Shown piece after piece: positions 1-8,653 of a stretch of DNA of 21,822 nucleotides. Positions within the stretch are counted from its first letter, which is position 1. Every line of letters starts with the position of its first letter. The position numbers and the translations under genes are program-made. The notes under the pieces are model-generated. The model worked only from the letters and a program-made list of their open reading frames with translations. It was not told the origin of the DNA and made no database searches. Origin of the DNA: Salinibacterium sp. (GTDB lineage: Bacteria > Actinomycetota > Actinomycetes > Actinomycetales > Microbacteriaceae); the NCBI GenBank assembly GCA_025352485.1, contig JANXTJ010000100.1:1-21822 (forward strand), read 5' to 3'.

Positions 1-1
1 C

Positions 2-292
2 GGGCACCTGCTCGGTCCGGCCGACGCCATCGCGCTGGCAACCAACGATGCGGGGGCTCTGGTCGCGGTGAACCTCAACGAAACGACGACGGTGGCCCCG
101 GTGGAAGCCGGTGCGGCCATCAACCCCACGGGAGCTGTCAAAGCGCTGTCCGGTATCGCGGTGAGCACGAAGGGAGTGATCGCCACCTACGGCGATCAAC
201 TGCTCTTCTATGTTCCTGCCACCGGCAGTGCTGGCAAGATAGTGTTGCTCGGCTACAGCCAGGGCCTCGTAACCGCAACGGAGCTTGGATGA
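2..292 (+). CDS. C-terminal end of an unknown protein (cut by the window edge)
   Basis: The frame is open from the first bases to TGA at 290-292, so only the last 96 or so residues are visible. A GTG at 68 lies inside this frame but is unlikely to be the true start, because coding-like sequence continues upstream of it. The visible part is rich in Val, Ala, Gly and Thr. It has short strand-and-turn stretches (for example GVIATYGDQLLFYVP and GKIVLLGYSQG) that recall a beta-rich or beta-propeller fold; this is only an impression. No catalytic motif is visible. The stop overlaps the ATG of the next gene (ATGA at 289-292), which suggests translational coupling and a shared transcript with the thioredoxin-like/TPR gene. 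I do not recognise the family. Confidence 0.6.
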   Translation, partial: GHLLGPADAIALATNDAGALVAVNLNETTTVAPVEAGAAINPTGAVKALSGIAVSTKGVIATYGDQLLFYVPATGSAGKIVLLGYSQGLVTATELG

Positions 293-1215
293 CAAACGTC
301 CCCATCACGTCGGCGAGCCTTCGTGGTGCCGTCGACCTCTCGTCTCTCGTGCGCCCGCCGGCACCCGCAGCGGGGGCGCCCGCGGCACCGGATGCCGGTG
401 GCATCGTGCGCACGGCGACCGACGCCACGTTCGGCCAGATTCTCGATCTTTCTGCGACGGTTCCCGTCGTGGTGGAGTTCTTCGGGCAGGGAGTCGAGGC
501 CACGCTTGCTCCGCTGATCCGCCAGTACGACGGGCGCATCGCTCTCGCTGTCGTCGACGGCACCGCCAATCCGCAATTGGTGCAGGCCTTCCAGGTGCAG
601 CAGGTTCCCACGGTCGCCGCGGTGGTGGCCGGTCGGCCAATCCAATTGTTCCCCGGCATGCTGGCGGAGCCCGAGTTGCGCGACGTGTTCGAGCAGTTGC
701 TGCAGCTTGCCGCCCAGCAGAACGTCACCGGCACGATTGCGCCGAATGACGATGACGCCATCGCGCAGCAATCTCCACCGGCCGAGCCGGTCGAGGAGCC
801 GCTGCCGCCGCACCACCAGGAAGCGTATGACGCAATCGCCGCCGGTGATTTTTCGACCGCGATAACGGAATACGAATTGGCGATCGCCCAAAACCCCCGC
901 GACCAACTCGCCGTCGCCGGCCTCGCCCAAGTGTCGTTGTTGGCGCGCCTTGACGGTGCCGAGGAGGATGCCCTCAGTGCGTCGGCCGGCTCGAAACCCG
1001 ATGACGCGGCAGCCCAGCTCGCGGTCGCCGATTTCGAGGTATCCCGAGGCCAGTGTGACCTTGCTTTCGCGCGCCTGCTCGATATTTTCCCGGTTCTTGA
1101 TCCCGCGGGAAAGAACCTGGTGCGCACGAGACTTCTCGATTACTTCGAGATAGTCGGTGGCGACGACCAGCGGGTCGGTGCGGCGCGTCGGCGCCTGACC
1201 GGGCTGCTGTACTAA
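289..1215 (+). CDS. Thioredoxin-fold/TPR protein (CnoX/YbbN-like) without the CxxC motif
   Basis: This 308-residue protein has a Pro/Ala-rich N-terminus, a thioredoxin-like domain at about residues 40-145, an acidic/proline linker (about 150-175), and a helical TPR-like C-terminus (about 176-308) that begins EAYDAIAAGDFSTAITEYELAI. The fold is shown by the strand VPVVVEFFG, the VVDGTANPQLVQAFQV segment and the cis-proline QVPTV (Pro107). Where WCGPC is expected the sequence reads FFGQGVEATLAP, two residues shorter and without cysteine. The only cysteine is C256, in the TPR part. It therefore cannot do dithiol exchange and more likely acts as a holdase or adaptor. The start ATG overlaps the previous stop. 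A thioredoxin-like gene beside glgB-glgE-glgP is also known in M. tuberculosis (Rv1324), so the linkage looks old. The partner protein is unknown. Confidence 0.88.
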   Translation: MTNVPITSASLRGAVDLSSLVRPPAPAAGAPAAPDAGGIVRTATDATFGQILDLSATVPVVVEFFGQGVEATLAPLIRQYDGRIALAVVDGTANPQLVQAFQVQQVPTVAAVVAGRPIQLFPGMLAEPELRDVFEQLLQLAAQQNVTGTIAPNDDDAIAQQSPPAEPVEEPLPPHHQEAYDAIAAGDFSTAITEYELAIAQNPRDQLAVAGLAQVSLLARLDGAEEDALSASAGSKPDDAAAQLAVADFEVSRGQCDLAFARLLDIFPVLDPAGKNLVRTRLLDYFEIVGGDDQRVGAARRRLTGLLY

Positions 1216-1226
1216 CCGGGATTCCC

Positions 1227-1736
1227 ATGTCGGCATCGGATCCGGCGCCTCGGCCGGTGCCTTCCGCGGGCCGCTGGGACCTTCGGCGCAGGTACACCCA
1301 ACTGGCCGGGGTGATCGTCGTGATCGTGGCCGCGGTGCTGATCGCAATGATGAGAGCGCCTCTCGTGGCCGTGGGGATTCCCGCCGCAATTTTGGTGATC
1401 GGTGCGATCGGCGGGTCGGCTATTTGTGCGCACAGGGCATCGATGGCGATGACCCTCGAACGCGCCGCGGGGTACTCCACAGTGATCGACGCGCCGGGCT
1501 ACGAACTGCGCGATGCCAATACACTCGCCCTGCTGCGGCAGCGCGACGTGCCGCCGACGCTTGAGTCGCGACGCTCGCTCGCGCTCGGCATCTTCGGCGT
1601 CAAGCCAGGCACGGTTCTGGCGGGTCGCCGTGAGGAGCCCGGTGAGCCGCAGCCGGGCGAACCGAGGCCAGACGCCCCGCGGCCGGGCGACGCGCCCCGC
1701 GATCCCGAGCCGCAGCCGCGCGATTCGCCCCGCTAA
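1227..1736 (+). CDS. Small membrane protein with proline-rich charged tail, unknown function
   Basis: This is a 169-residue protein. After a short Pro/Arg N-terminus it has two adjacent hydrophobic segments, about residues 27-45 (LAGVIVVIVAAVLIAMM) and 50-68 (AVGIPAAILVIGAIGGSAI), consistent with a membrane hairpin. A soluble part of about 65 residues follows. The last 35 residues are low complexity, with repeated PGEP and PRP units rich in Pro, Glu, Asp and Arg. The ATG lies 11 bases after the previous stop, with no strong ribosome binding site, so it is probably the last gene of the same transcript. It faces glgB tail to tail with only 9 bases between the two stop codons. I recognise no family. 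A cytoplasmic tail that binds another protein is possible but is inference. Confidence 0.75.
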   Translation: MSASDPAPRPVPSAGRWDLRRRYTQLAGVIVVIVAAVLIAMMRAPLVAVGIPAAILVIGAIGGSAICAHRASMAMTLERAAGYSTVIDAPGYELRDANTLALLRQRDVPPTLESRRSLALGIFGVKPGTVLAGRREEPGEPQPGEPRPDAPRPGDAPRDPEPQPRDSPR

Positions 1737-1745
1737 CGAAGTTCG

Positions 1746-3932
1746 CTAGCCGCGCGGCTTCAGCCACAGCCCCGCCAACGGGGGCAGCGTGAGCTCCACA
1801 GAGGCCGGGCGACCCTGGAATGGTTCGTCGTGGGCCACAACCGCTCCGTAATTACCGACGCCGGAGCCGCCAAACTCGACCGCGTCGGTGTTGATGACCT
1901 CGTCCCAGATTCCGGCGAACGGCATCCCGATTCGATACGGCCCCACCGGGTTTCCGCTGAAGTTGAAGAGCCCGACGATCGGCTCGCCGGAGTGTGACCA
2001 GCGCACGAAAGCGAGCACGTTTTGTGTGGAGTTGCCCCCGTCGATCCATTCGAAACCGGCCGCGGTATTGTCTTGCTCCCACAGGGCAGGAGAGGCCGAG
2101 TAGATCCGGTTGAGCGCGCCGACCAGTTTCTGCAGCCCCTGGTGCAGGGGCTGGTCGAGAATCCACCAGTCGAGGCCGCGCTCCTCGCTCCACTCCGAGG
2201 GCTGGCCGAACTCGCTGCCCATGAACAGCAGCTGCTTGCCGGGATGTGCCCACATGAAGGCGAGGTAGGCGCGCACGTTTGCCAGCTTCTGCCACTGATC
2301 GCCCGGCATCTTGTGCAGCAGCGATCCCTTGCCGTGCACGACCTCGTCGTGGCTGATCGGCAACAGGAAGTTCTCGCTGAAGGCGTAGAAAAACGAGAAC
2401 GTGATGTCGTTGTGGTGGTGCGAACGGTACATCGGGTCGACCTGCATGTATTGCAGGGAGTCGTGCATCCAGCCCATATTCCATTTCAGGCCGTAGCCGA
2501 GCCCGGACGACGCGGTGGGCTTGGTCACTCCCGGCCACGATGTCGACTCTTCGGCGATCATGACAATGCCGGGATTGCGCTTGTAGGCCGTGGCGTTGAC
2601 CTCCTGCAAGAAGCTGATCGCTTCCAGGTTTTCGCGGCCGCCGTAGATGTTGGGCAGCCACTGCCCCTCCTCGCGCGAATAGTCGAGGTAGATCATCGAG
2701 GCCACGGCGTCGACCCGAAGGCCGTCGATATGAAACTCCTCGAACCAGTACAGCGCGTTGGCCACCAGGAAGTTGCGCACCTGCGACTGCCCGAAGTCGA
2801 AGATGTAGGTTCCCCAGTCCATCTGCTCGCCGCGGCGTGGGTCTGAGTGCTCGTAGACCGGTTCGCCGTCGAAGCGGGCCAGCGCCCACTCGTCTTTCGG
2901 GAAATGGCCTGGCACCCAGTCCATGATCACGCCGATGCCGGCGTTATGCAGCCGGTCGATGAGGTATTTCAGGTCGTCGGGATGCCCGAACCGGCTGGTC
3001 GGCGCGTAGTAGCCGGTCACCTGGTAGCCCCAAGAGCCGCCGAACGGATGCTCGGCGAGCGGCATGAACTCGACGTGCGTGAAACCGAGCTCGCCGATGT
3101 AGTCGATGAGCTGGTCGGCCAGATCGCGGTACCCCAGCCCCGGACGCCAGGAACCCACATGCAGCTCGTAGATGCTCATCGGGGAGTTGTGCGGGTCGGT
3201 GGCCGCGCGCCGCGTCATCCACGGCCCATCGCGCCACTCGTAAAGCGACTGGCCGACCTTCGACGCGGTCGCCGGTGGCACTTCGGTAAAGCGCGCCATC
3301 GGATCGGCCCTGGTGACCCACTCACCGGTGCGACTCAGGAGCTCAAACTTGTAGCCGTTGCCGGGGGTGAGCCCAGGGATGAATAGCTCCCAGACCCCGT
3401 TATCGTCGAGGCGGCGCATGGCATGGCCGACGCCGTTCCAAGCGTTGAAGTCGCTGACCACGCGCGCCGCCCGAGCGTGCGGCGCCCAGACCGTGAATGC
3501 CGTGCCATCGACGCCCTCGTGCGGACGGTAGTGCGCCCCGAGCACGTGCCAGAGCTGCTCGTGCCGACCCTCACCCCACAGGTAGAGATCGACCTCGCCG
3601 ATCGACGGCACGAAACGGTACGGATCGCCTGCCGACCACGAGGGGCCGTTGGCGTAGCTGGTCTCGAGTTCGTAGGCCTGGCCGGGGCCGGCGGCAAAGC
3701 CCTGCCACAGGCCGTCGGCGAGGTGTGCAAGCGCCACCCGGGAACCGTCGGCTCGAACCGCCGTCACGCCGGCGGCAAGCGGACGAACGGCGCGGATCAC
3801 AAAGCCATCGCCGTGGGCGTGCTGGCCCAGCGTGGCGTGCGGCTGCGGGTGCGCGCCCGCAACCAGGGATGCGACATGATCGGGATGCAGCTCCGGCAGG
3901 GCTGCGGCCGGCACGCTCTTTGCCGCCATCAT
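1746..3932 (-). CDS. glgB: 1,4-alpha-glucan branching enzyme GlgB (GH13)
   Basis: It cuts alpha-1,4 glucan chains and rejoins the piece in alpha-1,6 linkage, making branches in glycogen-like glucan in the cytoplasm. The 728 residues fit the family. An N-terminal domain is followed by a CBM48-type module (about 120-220, including TVWAPHARAARVVSDFNAWNG), the GH13 barrel (about 250-620) and a C-terminal beta domain. The conserved GH13 blocks are all present: DWVPGHF (338-344), GLRVDAV with nucleophile D408, IAEEST with acid/base E461, and LPISHDEVVHGK with D529. The start ATG overlaps the glgE stop (3929-3932), so it is co-transcribed with and probably coupled to glgE, which supplies its linear substrate. 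A second ATG follows directly, so the start could be one codon later. Nothing key is missing. Confidence 0.97.
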   Translation of the reverse strand: MMAAKSVPAAALPELHPDHVASLVAGAHPQPHATLGQHAHGDGFVIRAVRPLAAGVTAVRADGSRVALAHLADGLWQGFAAGPGQAYELETSYANGPSWSAGDPYRFVPSIGEVDLYLWGEGRHEQLWHVLGAHYRPHEGVDGTAFTVWAPHARAARVVSDFNAWNGVGHAMRRLDDNGVWELFIPGLTPGNGYKFELLSRTGEWVTRADPMARFTEVPPATASKVGQSLYEWRDGPWMTRRAATDPHNSPMSIYELHVGSWRPGLGYRDLADQLIDYIGELGFTHVEFMPLAEHPFGGSWGYQVTGYYAPTSRFGHPDDLKYLIDRLHNAGIGVIMDWVPGHFPKDEWALARFDGEPVYEHSDPRRGEQMDWGTYIFDFGQSQVRNFLVANALYWFEEFHIDGLRVDAVASMIYLDYSREEGQWLPNIYGGRENLEAISFLQEVNATAYKRNPGIVMIAEESTSWPGVTKPTASSGLGYGLKWNMGWMHDSLQYMQVDPMYRSHHHNDITFSFFYAFSENFLLPISHDEVVHGKGSLLHKMPGDQWQKLANVRAYLAFMWAHPGKQLLFMGSEFGQPSEWSEERGLDWWILDQPLHQGLQKLVGALNRIYSASPALWEQDNTAAGFEWIDGGNSTQNVLAFVRWSHSGEPIVGLFNFSGNPVGPYRIGMPFAGIWDEVINTDAVEFGGSGVGNYGAVVAHDEPFQGRPASVELTLPPLAGLWLKPRG

Positions 3933-5932
3933 GAGCCCTTCGGGTTGGTCGTCGTCGGGTATTCCACGTGCAGGATGTGCACCGGCTCTGTGAACGCGTC
4001 GAGGCGCACAAAGTTGCTGGTGCCCCAGTCGAAGCGGGCTCCCGTGATCAGGTCGACGACGCTGAACCGTGCGTCGGGCTCCAGTCCCAACCGGGTCGGG
4101 TCGAGGTGCACCGTGGTCTCCCGCACCGAATGTGGATCGACGTTGGCGACGATGATGACGGCATCCGGTTGGCCGCCATCGACAAACTCGCCGGCGAGGT
4201 ACTTCGAGTAGACGAGGATCGAATCGTCGTCGCTCCAGTGCACCTCAAGGTTGCGTAGTTGACGAAGGGCCGGGTGCGCCGCGCGGATGAGGTTGAGCCG
4301 AGTCAGGTACGGAGCAAGCGTTTCGCCCGACTTCGCCGCCGCCGCCCAGTCGCGCTGCTTGTACTGGTACTTCTCGTTGTCGACATTTTCTTCGCTGCCG
4401 GGTCTTGCGACGTCTTCGCGCAGCTCGTAGCCGGCATACACGCCCCAGGACGGGCCGGCGGTTGCCGCCAGAGCCGCCCGGATCTTGTAGGCGGGCTCAC
4501 CCCCAAACTGCAGGTACTCGGTGAGGATATCCGGGGTATTCACGAACAGGTTCGGCCGAAACCAGCCGGCCGTGTCGTGCGAGATGCTGGTAAAGAATTC
4601 CTCGAGCTCCGCCTTGGTGTTACGCCAGGTGAAGTAGCTGTACGACTGCTGGAATCCCACCTGTGCCAGCGATTGCATCATCGCCGGGCGGGTGAAGGCC
4701 TCCGCGAGGAAGATGACATACGGAAATTCGGTGTTGATCTCGTGCAGCACGAGTTCCCAAAACTGCAGCGGCTTGGTGTGCGGGTTATCGACCCGGAAGA
4801 TGGTCACGCCCAGGCCGATCCAGTAGCGCAGCAGGCGCAGCACTTCGGCCCTGATGCCCGCCGGGTCGTTATCGAAGTTGATCGGGTAAATGTCTTGGTA
4901 CTTCTTCGGCGGGTTTTCGGCGTAGGCGATCGAGCCGTCCGGCAGCGTCGTGAACCACTGCGGGTGTTCGGTCACCCAGGGGTGATCGGGGGATGCCTGG
5001 AGCGCGAAATCGAGGGCGACCTCCATTCCCAGCCGCCGGGCCGCGCCCACAAAGTAGCTGAAGTCCTTAACAGCGCCCAAGTCGGGATGAATCGCATCGT
5101 GACCGCCCTCGACCCCGCCGATCGCCCAGGGCGATCCGGGGTCGCCCGGCTGGGTGACGAGCGTATTGTTCGGGCCCTTGCGGCCGGACATCCCGATCGG
5201 GTGGATCGGGGGCAGGTACAGCACGTCGAATCCCATGTCGCGCACGGCCTGTAGCCGTTTCGCCGCTGAGCGGAAAGTGCCGCTGATCCAGCTGCCATCC
5301 TTGGCCTGCTTTGCGCCCTCGCTGCGCGGAAAGAATTCGTACCAACTACCGACGCCCGCCCGTTCGCGCTCGACGCGCAGGGTGAGCGGCGCGCTCTCGG
5401 TGACGAGACTGGCCAGCGGTTTGGCAGCGATGGTGACGCTGAGGGCGGGGTTTTGCGCGGCAGCAAGTTTCGCCGTCGGCGCGACGGCAGCATCCGCAAA
5501 CATCGTCAGCGTCTCGAGCACCACCTTGCGAGTACCCGCCCGGCCGAGCAGCGCCCGGCCCATCGTGATCATCAGGTCGACGTCGACGCCCGCCGGGATC
5601 TTGAGCTCGGCATTGTGCAGCCAGGTCGCCCAGTCATCGGTGAAGGCGCGCACTCGCCAGGTCCACTCGCCCGCGATCGTCAGCTGTGCCTCGGCCTGCC
5701 AGCGGTCGAGCCCCGCGCCGACCGGGTGCATGTGGTGGGTAACTTCGCGGCCCTCTGGGTCGGTCAGGACCAGGCGCACGCCGATAAGATCGTGGCCCTC
5801 GCGGAACACGGTGGCCTGAAAGGGAACCACTTCGGAACGAAATGCCTTCGCGGGCCAGAGCGGCTCCGGCTGTTGCGGCGCGAGGCCACGAATCGGGATG
5901 CGACCCAACATTGGTTCGTACTCAGTGACCAC
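3929..5932 (-). CDS. glgE: Alpha-1,4-glucan:maltose-1-phosphate maltosyltransferase GlgE (GH13)
   Basis: It extends alpha-1,4-glucan by two glucose units from alpha-maltose-1-phosphate. GH13 blocks are clear. Numbered from the GTG chosen here, the nucleophile is D382 in FRVDNPHTKP, the acid/base is E411 in IFLAEAFTRP, and the third acidic residue is D468 in VNTPDIL. The spacings of 29 and 57 residues match those I recall for Streptomyces GlgE. The N-terminal beta domain begins at GRIPI, and GlgE-type blocks such as PPIHPIG and PPKKYQDIYPINF are present. An open frame continues to a GTG at 5992. I prefer the GTG at 5932 because TACGGT lies exactly six bases upstream, as at other leaderless starts here; the product is then 667 residues. 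glgB follows with a 4-base overlap. No trehalose-side genes (treS, pep2) or glgC/glgM are in the window, so the maltose-1-phosphate source lies elsewhere. Confidence 0.95.
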   Translation of the reverse strand: MVTEYEPMLGRIPIRGLAPQQPEPLWPAKAFRSEVVPFQATVFREGHDLIGVRLVLTDPEGREVTHHMHPVGAGLDRWQAEAQLTIAGEWTWRVRAFTDDWATWLHNAELKIPAGVDVDLMITMGRALLGRAGTRKVVLETLTMFADAAVAPTAKLAAAQNPALSVTIAAKPLASLVTESAPLTLRVERERAGVGSWYEFFPRSEGAKQAKDGSWISGTFRSAAKRLQAVRDMGFDVLYLPPIHPIGMSGRKGPNNTLVTQPGDPGSPWAIGGVEGGHDAIHPDLGAVKDFSYFVGAARRLGMEVALDFALQASPDHPWVTEHPQWFTTLPDGSIAYAENPPKKYQDIYPINFDNDPAGIRAEVLRLLRYWIGLGVTIFRVDNPHTKPLQFWELVLHEINTEFPYVIFLAEAFTRPAMMQSLAQVGFQQSYSYFTWRNTKAELEEFFTSISHDTAGWFRPNLFVNTPDILTEYLQFGGEPAYKIRAALAATAGPSWGVYAGYELREDVARPGSEENVDNEKYQYKQRDWAAAAKSGETLAPYLTRLNLIRAAHPALRQLRNLEVHWSDDDSILVYSKYLAGEFVDGGQPDAVIIVANVDPHSVRETTVHLDPTRLGLEPDARFSVVDLITGARFDWGTSNFVRLDAFTEPVHILHVEYPTTTNPKGS

Positions 5933-5944
5933 GTTCCGACCGTA
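5933..5944 (-). promoter_or_regulatory. Probable -10 box and leaderless start of glgE-glgB
   Basis: On the minus strand TACGGT (5944-5939) is followed by six bases and then GTG (5932). This is the spacing expected when transcription starts at the first base of the start codon. No good -35 hexamer is visible. A run AGGGGG lies just upstream of the box and could be misread as a ribosome binding site. Confidence 0.55.
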
Positions 5945-6018
5945 CCCCCTATCGCCAGTCGGTGGCGGGGGATGCCGCTGTGGCGCCCGCACTTTACCGC
6001 GCAGAAATATGCCTGACG

Positions 6019-6030
6019 TAGGCTAGTGCG
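6019..6030 (+). promoter_or_regulatory. Probable -10 box and leaderless start of glgP
   Basis: TAGGCT (6019-6024) is followed by six bases and then the GTG of glgP (6031). There is no Shine-Dalgarno sequence between them. Together with the glgE box this gives a divergent control region of under 100 bases for the glucan building and degrading genes. No dyad was noticed in it. Confidence 0.6.
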
Positions 6031-8586
6031 GTGAAGGCAATCCGACGTTTTACCGTCCGCACTGTGCTCCCGGAGGCCTTGTCGGCTCTTGACGAACTCT
6101 CTAGCAACCTGCGCTGGTCGTGGCATCAGCCGACGATCGCGCTGTTTCGCTCCATCGATTCGCAACTCTGGGAGCTGACCGCTCACGACCCGATAGCTCT
6201 ATTGGGTGCGGTCGAGCCGGAGCGCCTCGATGCCCTTGCCAACGACCCGGTGTTCGTGGCAGCCGCCAATGACCTCCTCGGCCAATTGCGGGAGTACCTC
6301 GAGAAGCCTCGCTGGTACCAGACGTTGCCCGATGCGCCTGCCTCGATCGCCTACTTCTCGCCCGAATTCGGGATCGCCGCGGCCCTGCCGCAGTACTCGG
6401 GAGGTCTCGGAATTCTCGCCGGTGACCACCTCAAGAGCGCGTCAGACCTCGGTGTGCCCATCATCGCCGTCGGCCTCTTCTACCGCGCAGGATACTTTCG
6501 CCAAGCCATCTCTCGCGAAGGCTGGCAGCAGGAGAGCTACCCCGTACTCGACCCCGATGGCCTGCCGTTGAGCGTGCTGCGACATCCGGATGGCACGGCT
6601 GCCCAGGTCGCGCTCTCGCTGCCCGGCGGGGCTGCCCTCTACGCGCGGGTATGGCAGGTTAAGGTCGGTCGCATCTGTCTGCTGCTGCTCGACACCGACA
6701 TTCCCGAAAATAGCGATGAGCTTCGCGGCGTCACCGACCGGCTTTACGGCGGCGGGGGAGAGCACCGCCTGCTGCAGGAATTACTACTCGGCATCGGCGG
6801 GGTGCGAGCGATAAAGGCGTACACCGAGCTCTGCGGCGTCGCGGCCCCCGAGGTGTTTCATACCAACGAGGGCCATGCCGGATTCCTCGGACTCGAGCGG
6901 GTCAGCGACCTCATCGGCGAGGGGCTGTCTTTCGCAGAGGCACTGCAGGTCGTGCGCGCCGGCACCGTGTTCACCACGCACACCCCCGTCCCCGCCGGAA
7001 TCGACCGCTTCGAGGTCGACATGATGACGAGGTACTTTGACAGCGATCTGCTGCCGGGGGTCGGCGTGCAGGATGTCATCGCGCTCGGCGAGGAAAATTA
7101 CCCGGGCGGCGATCCGATGTTCTTCAACATGGCCGTCATGGGCCTGCGGCTCGCGCAGCGCGCCAACGGAGTCTCGAAGCTGCATGGCGAAGTTTCCCGA
7201 GGAATGTTCGGCGCCCTCTGGCCCGGCTTTGACCCCGACGACGTGCCGATCACCTCTGTCACTAACGGGGTGCACGCCCCGAGCTGGACCGATCCGATGC
7301 TCATCGAGCTCGCGCAAGAAAAGTTCGGCACCGACGACAGCACCGCCGTTGACTGGAACTCCGAAGCGGTCAGCGACGCCGACCTCTGGGCGGTGCGCGG
7401 CCGGATGCGCGAACAGCTCGTGCGGGATGCCCGCAGCCGCACCAGCGCCGCGTGGCAGGAACAGAGCCCAGGGGTCGTCGACCCGGCCTGGTTCGGCGAG
7501 CTGCTGGACCCGCAGGTCCTCACGATCGGGTTCGCCCGGCGCGTGCCCACCTACAAGCGCCTCACTCTCATGCTGCACAACCCCGAGCGGCTGCGGGCGT
7601 TGCTGCTGCACCCGGAACGACCGATCCAGCTGGTGATCGCTGGCAAGTCCCATCCGGCCGATGACGAGGGCAAACGCCTGATCCAGAAGCTGGTCGAATT
7701 CAGCATGGAACCCGACGTGCGTCAGCGCATTGTTTTTCTCCCGAACTACGACATCGGCATGGCCAAGCTGCTCTACCCCGGCACCGACGTTTGGCTTAAC
7801 AACCCGCTGCGACCGCTGGAAGCGTGTGGAACCTCGGGCATGAAGGCGGCGCTCAACGGCTCGCTGAACCTCTCGATCCTCGACGGCTGGTGGGCCGAGT
7901 TCGCCGACGAGGAGAACGGCTGGTCGATTCCCTCTGCCAACACCGCAGGTGACTCGGCGGAGCGCGACACCCTCGAGGCCAACAGCATGTACGACCTCAT
8001 CGAGCACCAGATCGCGCCGCGGTTTTACGACCGTGACTCGGCGGGGATTCCGACCCGATGGGTGCGTTCGATCCGCCACACCCTCACAACGCTCTCACCC
8101 GCGCTGTCGGCCGACCGTATGGTCACCGAATACGTTCAGCGGCTGTACCTGCCCGCCGCCGCCGCCGAGAAGGCGATCAGTGCCGGCTCCTTCCAGCCGG
8201 CGCGTAGCCTCGCCGCCTGGAAGGAGCGGGTGACCGCGGCCTGGCCGAAGGTGCATGTCACTCACGTGGAGTCGGGGGGAGTGGATGCGGTGCCGCAGGT
8301 CGGCGATGAGTTGCACCTGCGCGCGACCGTCGACATCGACGGGCTCCTGCCGGATGACCTGGCGGTCGAGGTCGTCTACGGGCGCGCTCGCGATGGGGAC
8401 ATTTTGGCGGATGTGCAACACCAGCCGCTGGTGCTTGCCGAGCGCGCGGAGGGCGCACCCGCCGTATTCGCGGGTACCGTGCCGCTGGCGCGTGCCGGAA
8501 GTTTTGGTTACACCGTGCGGGTGGTGCCGAGCCATCCACTGCTCGCCTCGCCCGCCGAGCTGGGGCTGGTGGCCGTCGCCGGATAG
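6031..8586 (+). CDS. glgP: Alpha-glucan phosphorylase GlgP (GT35, DUF3417-type N-terminus)
   Basis: It uses phosphate to release glucose-1-phosphate from the non-reducing ends of alpha-1,4 glucan. The protein has 851 residues. The N-terminus (about 10-110, including LSSNLRWSWHQPT) is of the DUF3417 type found in the shorter, actinobacterial branch of GT35 phosphorylases. Further blocks are YFSPEFGI, YSGGLGILAGDH, NEGHAGF, FTTHTPVPAG and VTNGVH. The PLP site is CGTSGMKAALNGS, with the PLP lysine at K605. The GTG start has a -10 box six bases upstream and no ribosome binding site. It is divergent from glgE-glgB, the same arrangement as in M. tuberculosis. Because it degrades the glucan made by GlgE/GlgB, opposite control from a shared region is plausible but not shown. 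The C-terminal 100 residues look like a beta-rich extension. Confidence 0.96.
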   Translation: MKAIRRFTVRTVLPEALSALDELSSNLRWSWHQPTIALFRSIDSQLWELTAHDPIALLGAVEPERLDALANDPVFVAAANDLLGQLREYLEKPRWYQTLPDAPASIAYFSPEFGIAAALPQYSGGLGILAGDHLKSASDLGVPIIAVGLFYRAGYFRQAISREGWQQESYPVLDPDGLPLSVLRHPDGTAAQVALSLPGGAALYARVWQVKVGRICLLLLDTDIPENSDELRGVTDRLYGGGGEHRLLQELLLGIGGVRAIKAYTELCGVAAPEVFHTNEGHAGFLGLERVSDLIGEGLSFAEALQVVRAGTVFTTHTPVPAGIDRFEVDMMTRYFDSDLLPGVGVQDVIALGEENYPGGDPMFFNMAVMGLRLAQRANGVSKLHGEVSRGMFGALWPGFDPDDVPITSVTNGVHAPSWTDPMLIELAQEKFGTDDSTAVDWNSEAVSDADLWAVRGRMREQLVRDARSRTSAAWQEQSPGVVDPAWFGELLDPQVLTIGFARRVPTYKRLTLMLHNPERLRALLLHPERPIQLVIAGKSHPADDEGKRLIQKLVEFSMEPDVRQRIVFLPNYDIGMAKLLYPGTDVWLNNPLRPLEACGTSGMKAALNGSLNLSILDGWWAEFADEENGWSIPSANTAGDSAERDTLEANSMYDLIEHQIAPRFYDRDSAGIPTRWVRSIRHTLTTLSPALSADRMVTEYVQRLYLPAAAAEKAISAGSFQPARSLAAWKERVTAAWPKVHVTHVESGGVDAVPQVGDELHLRATVDIDGLLPDDLAVEVVYGRARDGDILADVQHQPLVLAERAEGAPAVFAGTVPLARAGSFGYTVRVVPSHPLLASPAELGLVAVAG

Positions 8587-8607
8587 CAGATTTTGGTATG
8601 GTCGTGC

Positions 8608-8626
8608 GGCGCTGGCAGCCGGCGCC
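8608..8626. terminator. GC-rich hairpin between convergent glgP and ybaK
   Basis: GGCGCTGG, loop CAG, CCGGCGCC form an 8-base-pair stem with one G-U pair, 22 bases after the glgP stop. A small second hairpin, GCCC-TCA-GGGC, lies at 8632-8642. Neither has a T-run, so this would be an actinobacterial-type terminator lacking a U-tract. It could serve both convergent genes. Confidence 0.4.
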
Positions 8627-8653
8627 GTTGCGCCCTCAGGGCCTGTGCGTGCG

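Noticed and set aside
138..1389. Long minus-strand open frames (329 and 378 codons) over the thioredoxin-like gene
   Set aside because: They are Arg/Ser/Ala-rich, have no family wording, and lie wholly opposite a well-supported gene. High GC content keeps antisense frames open.
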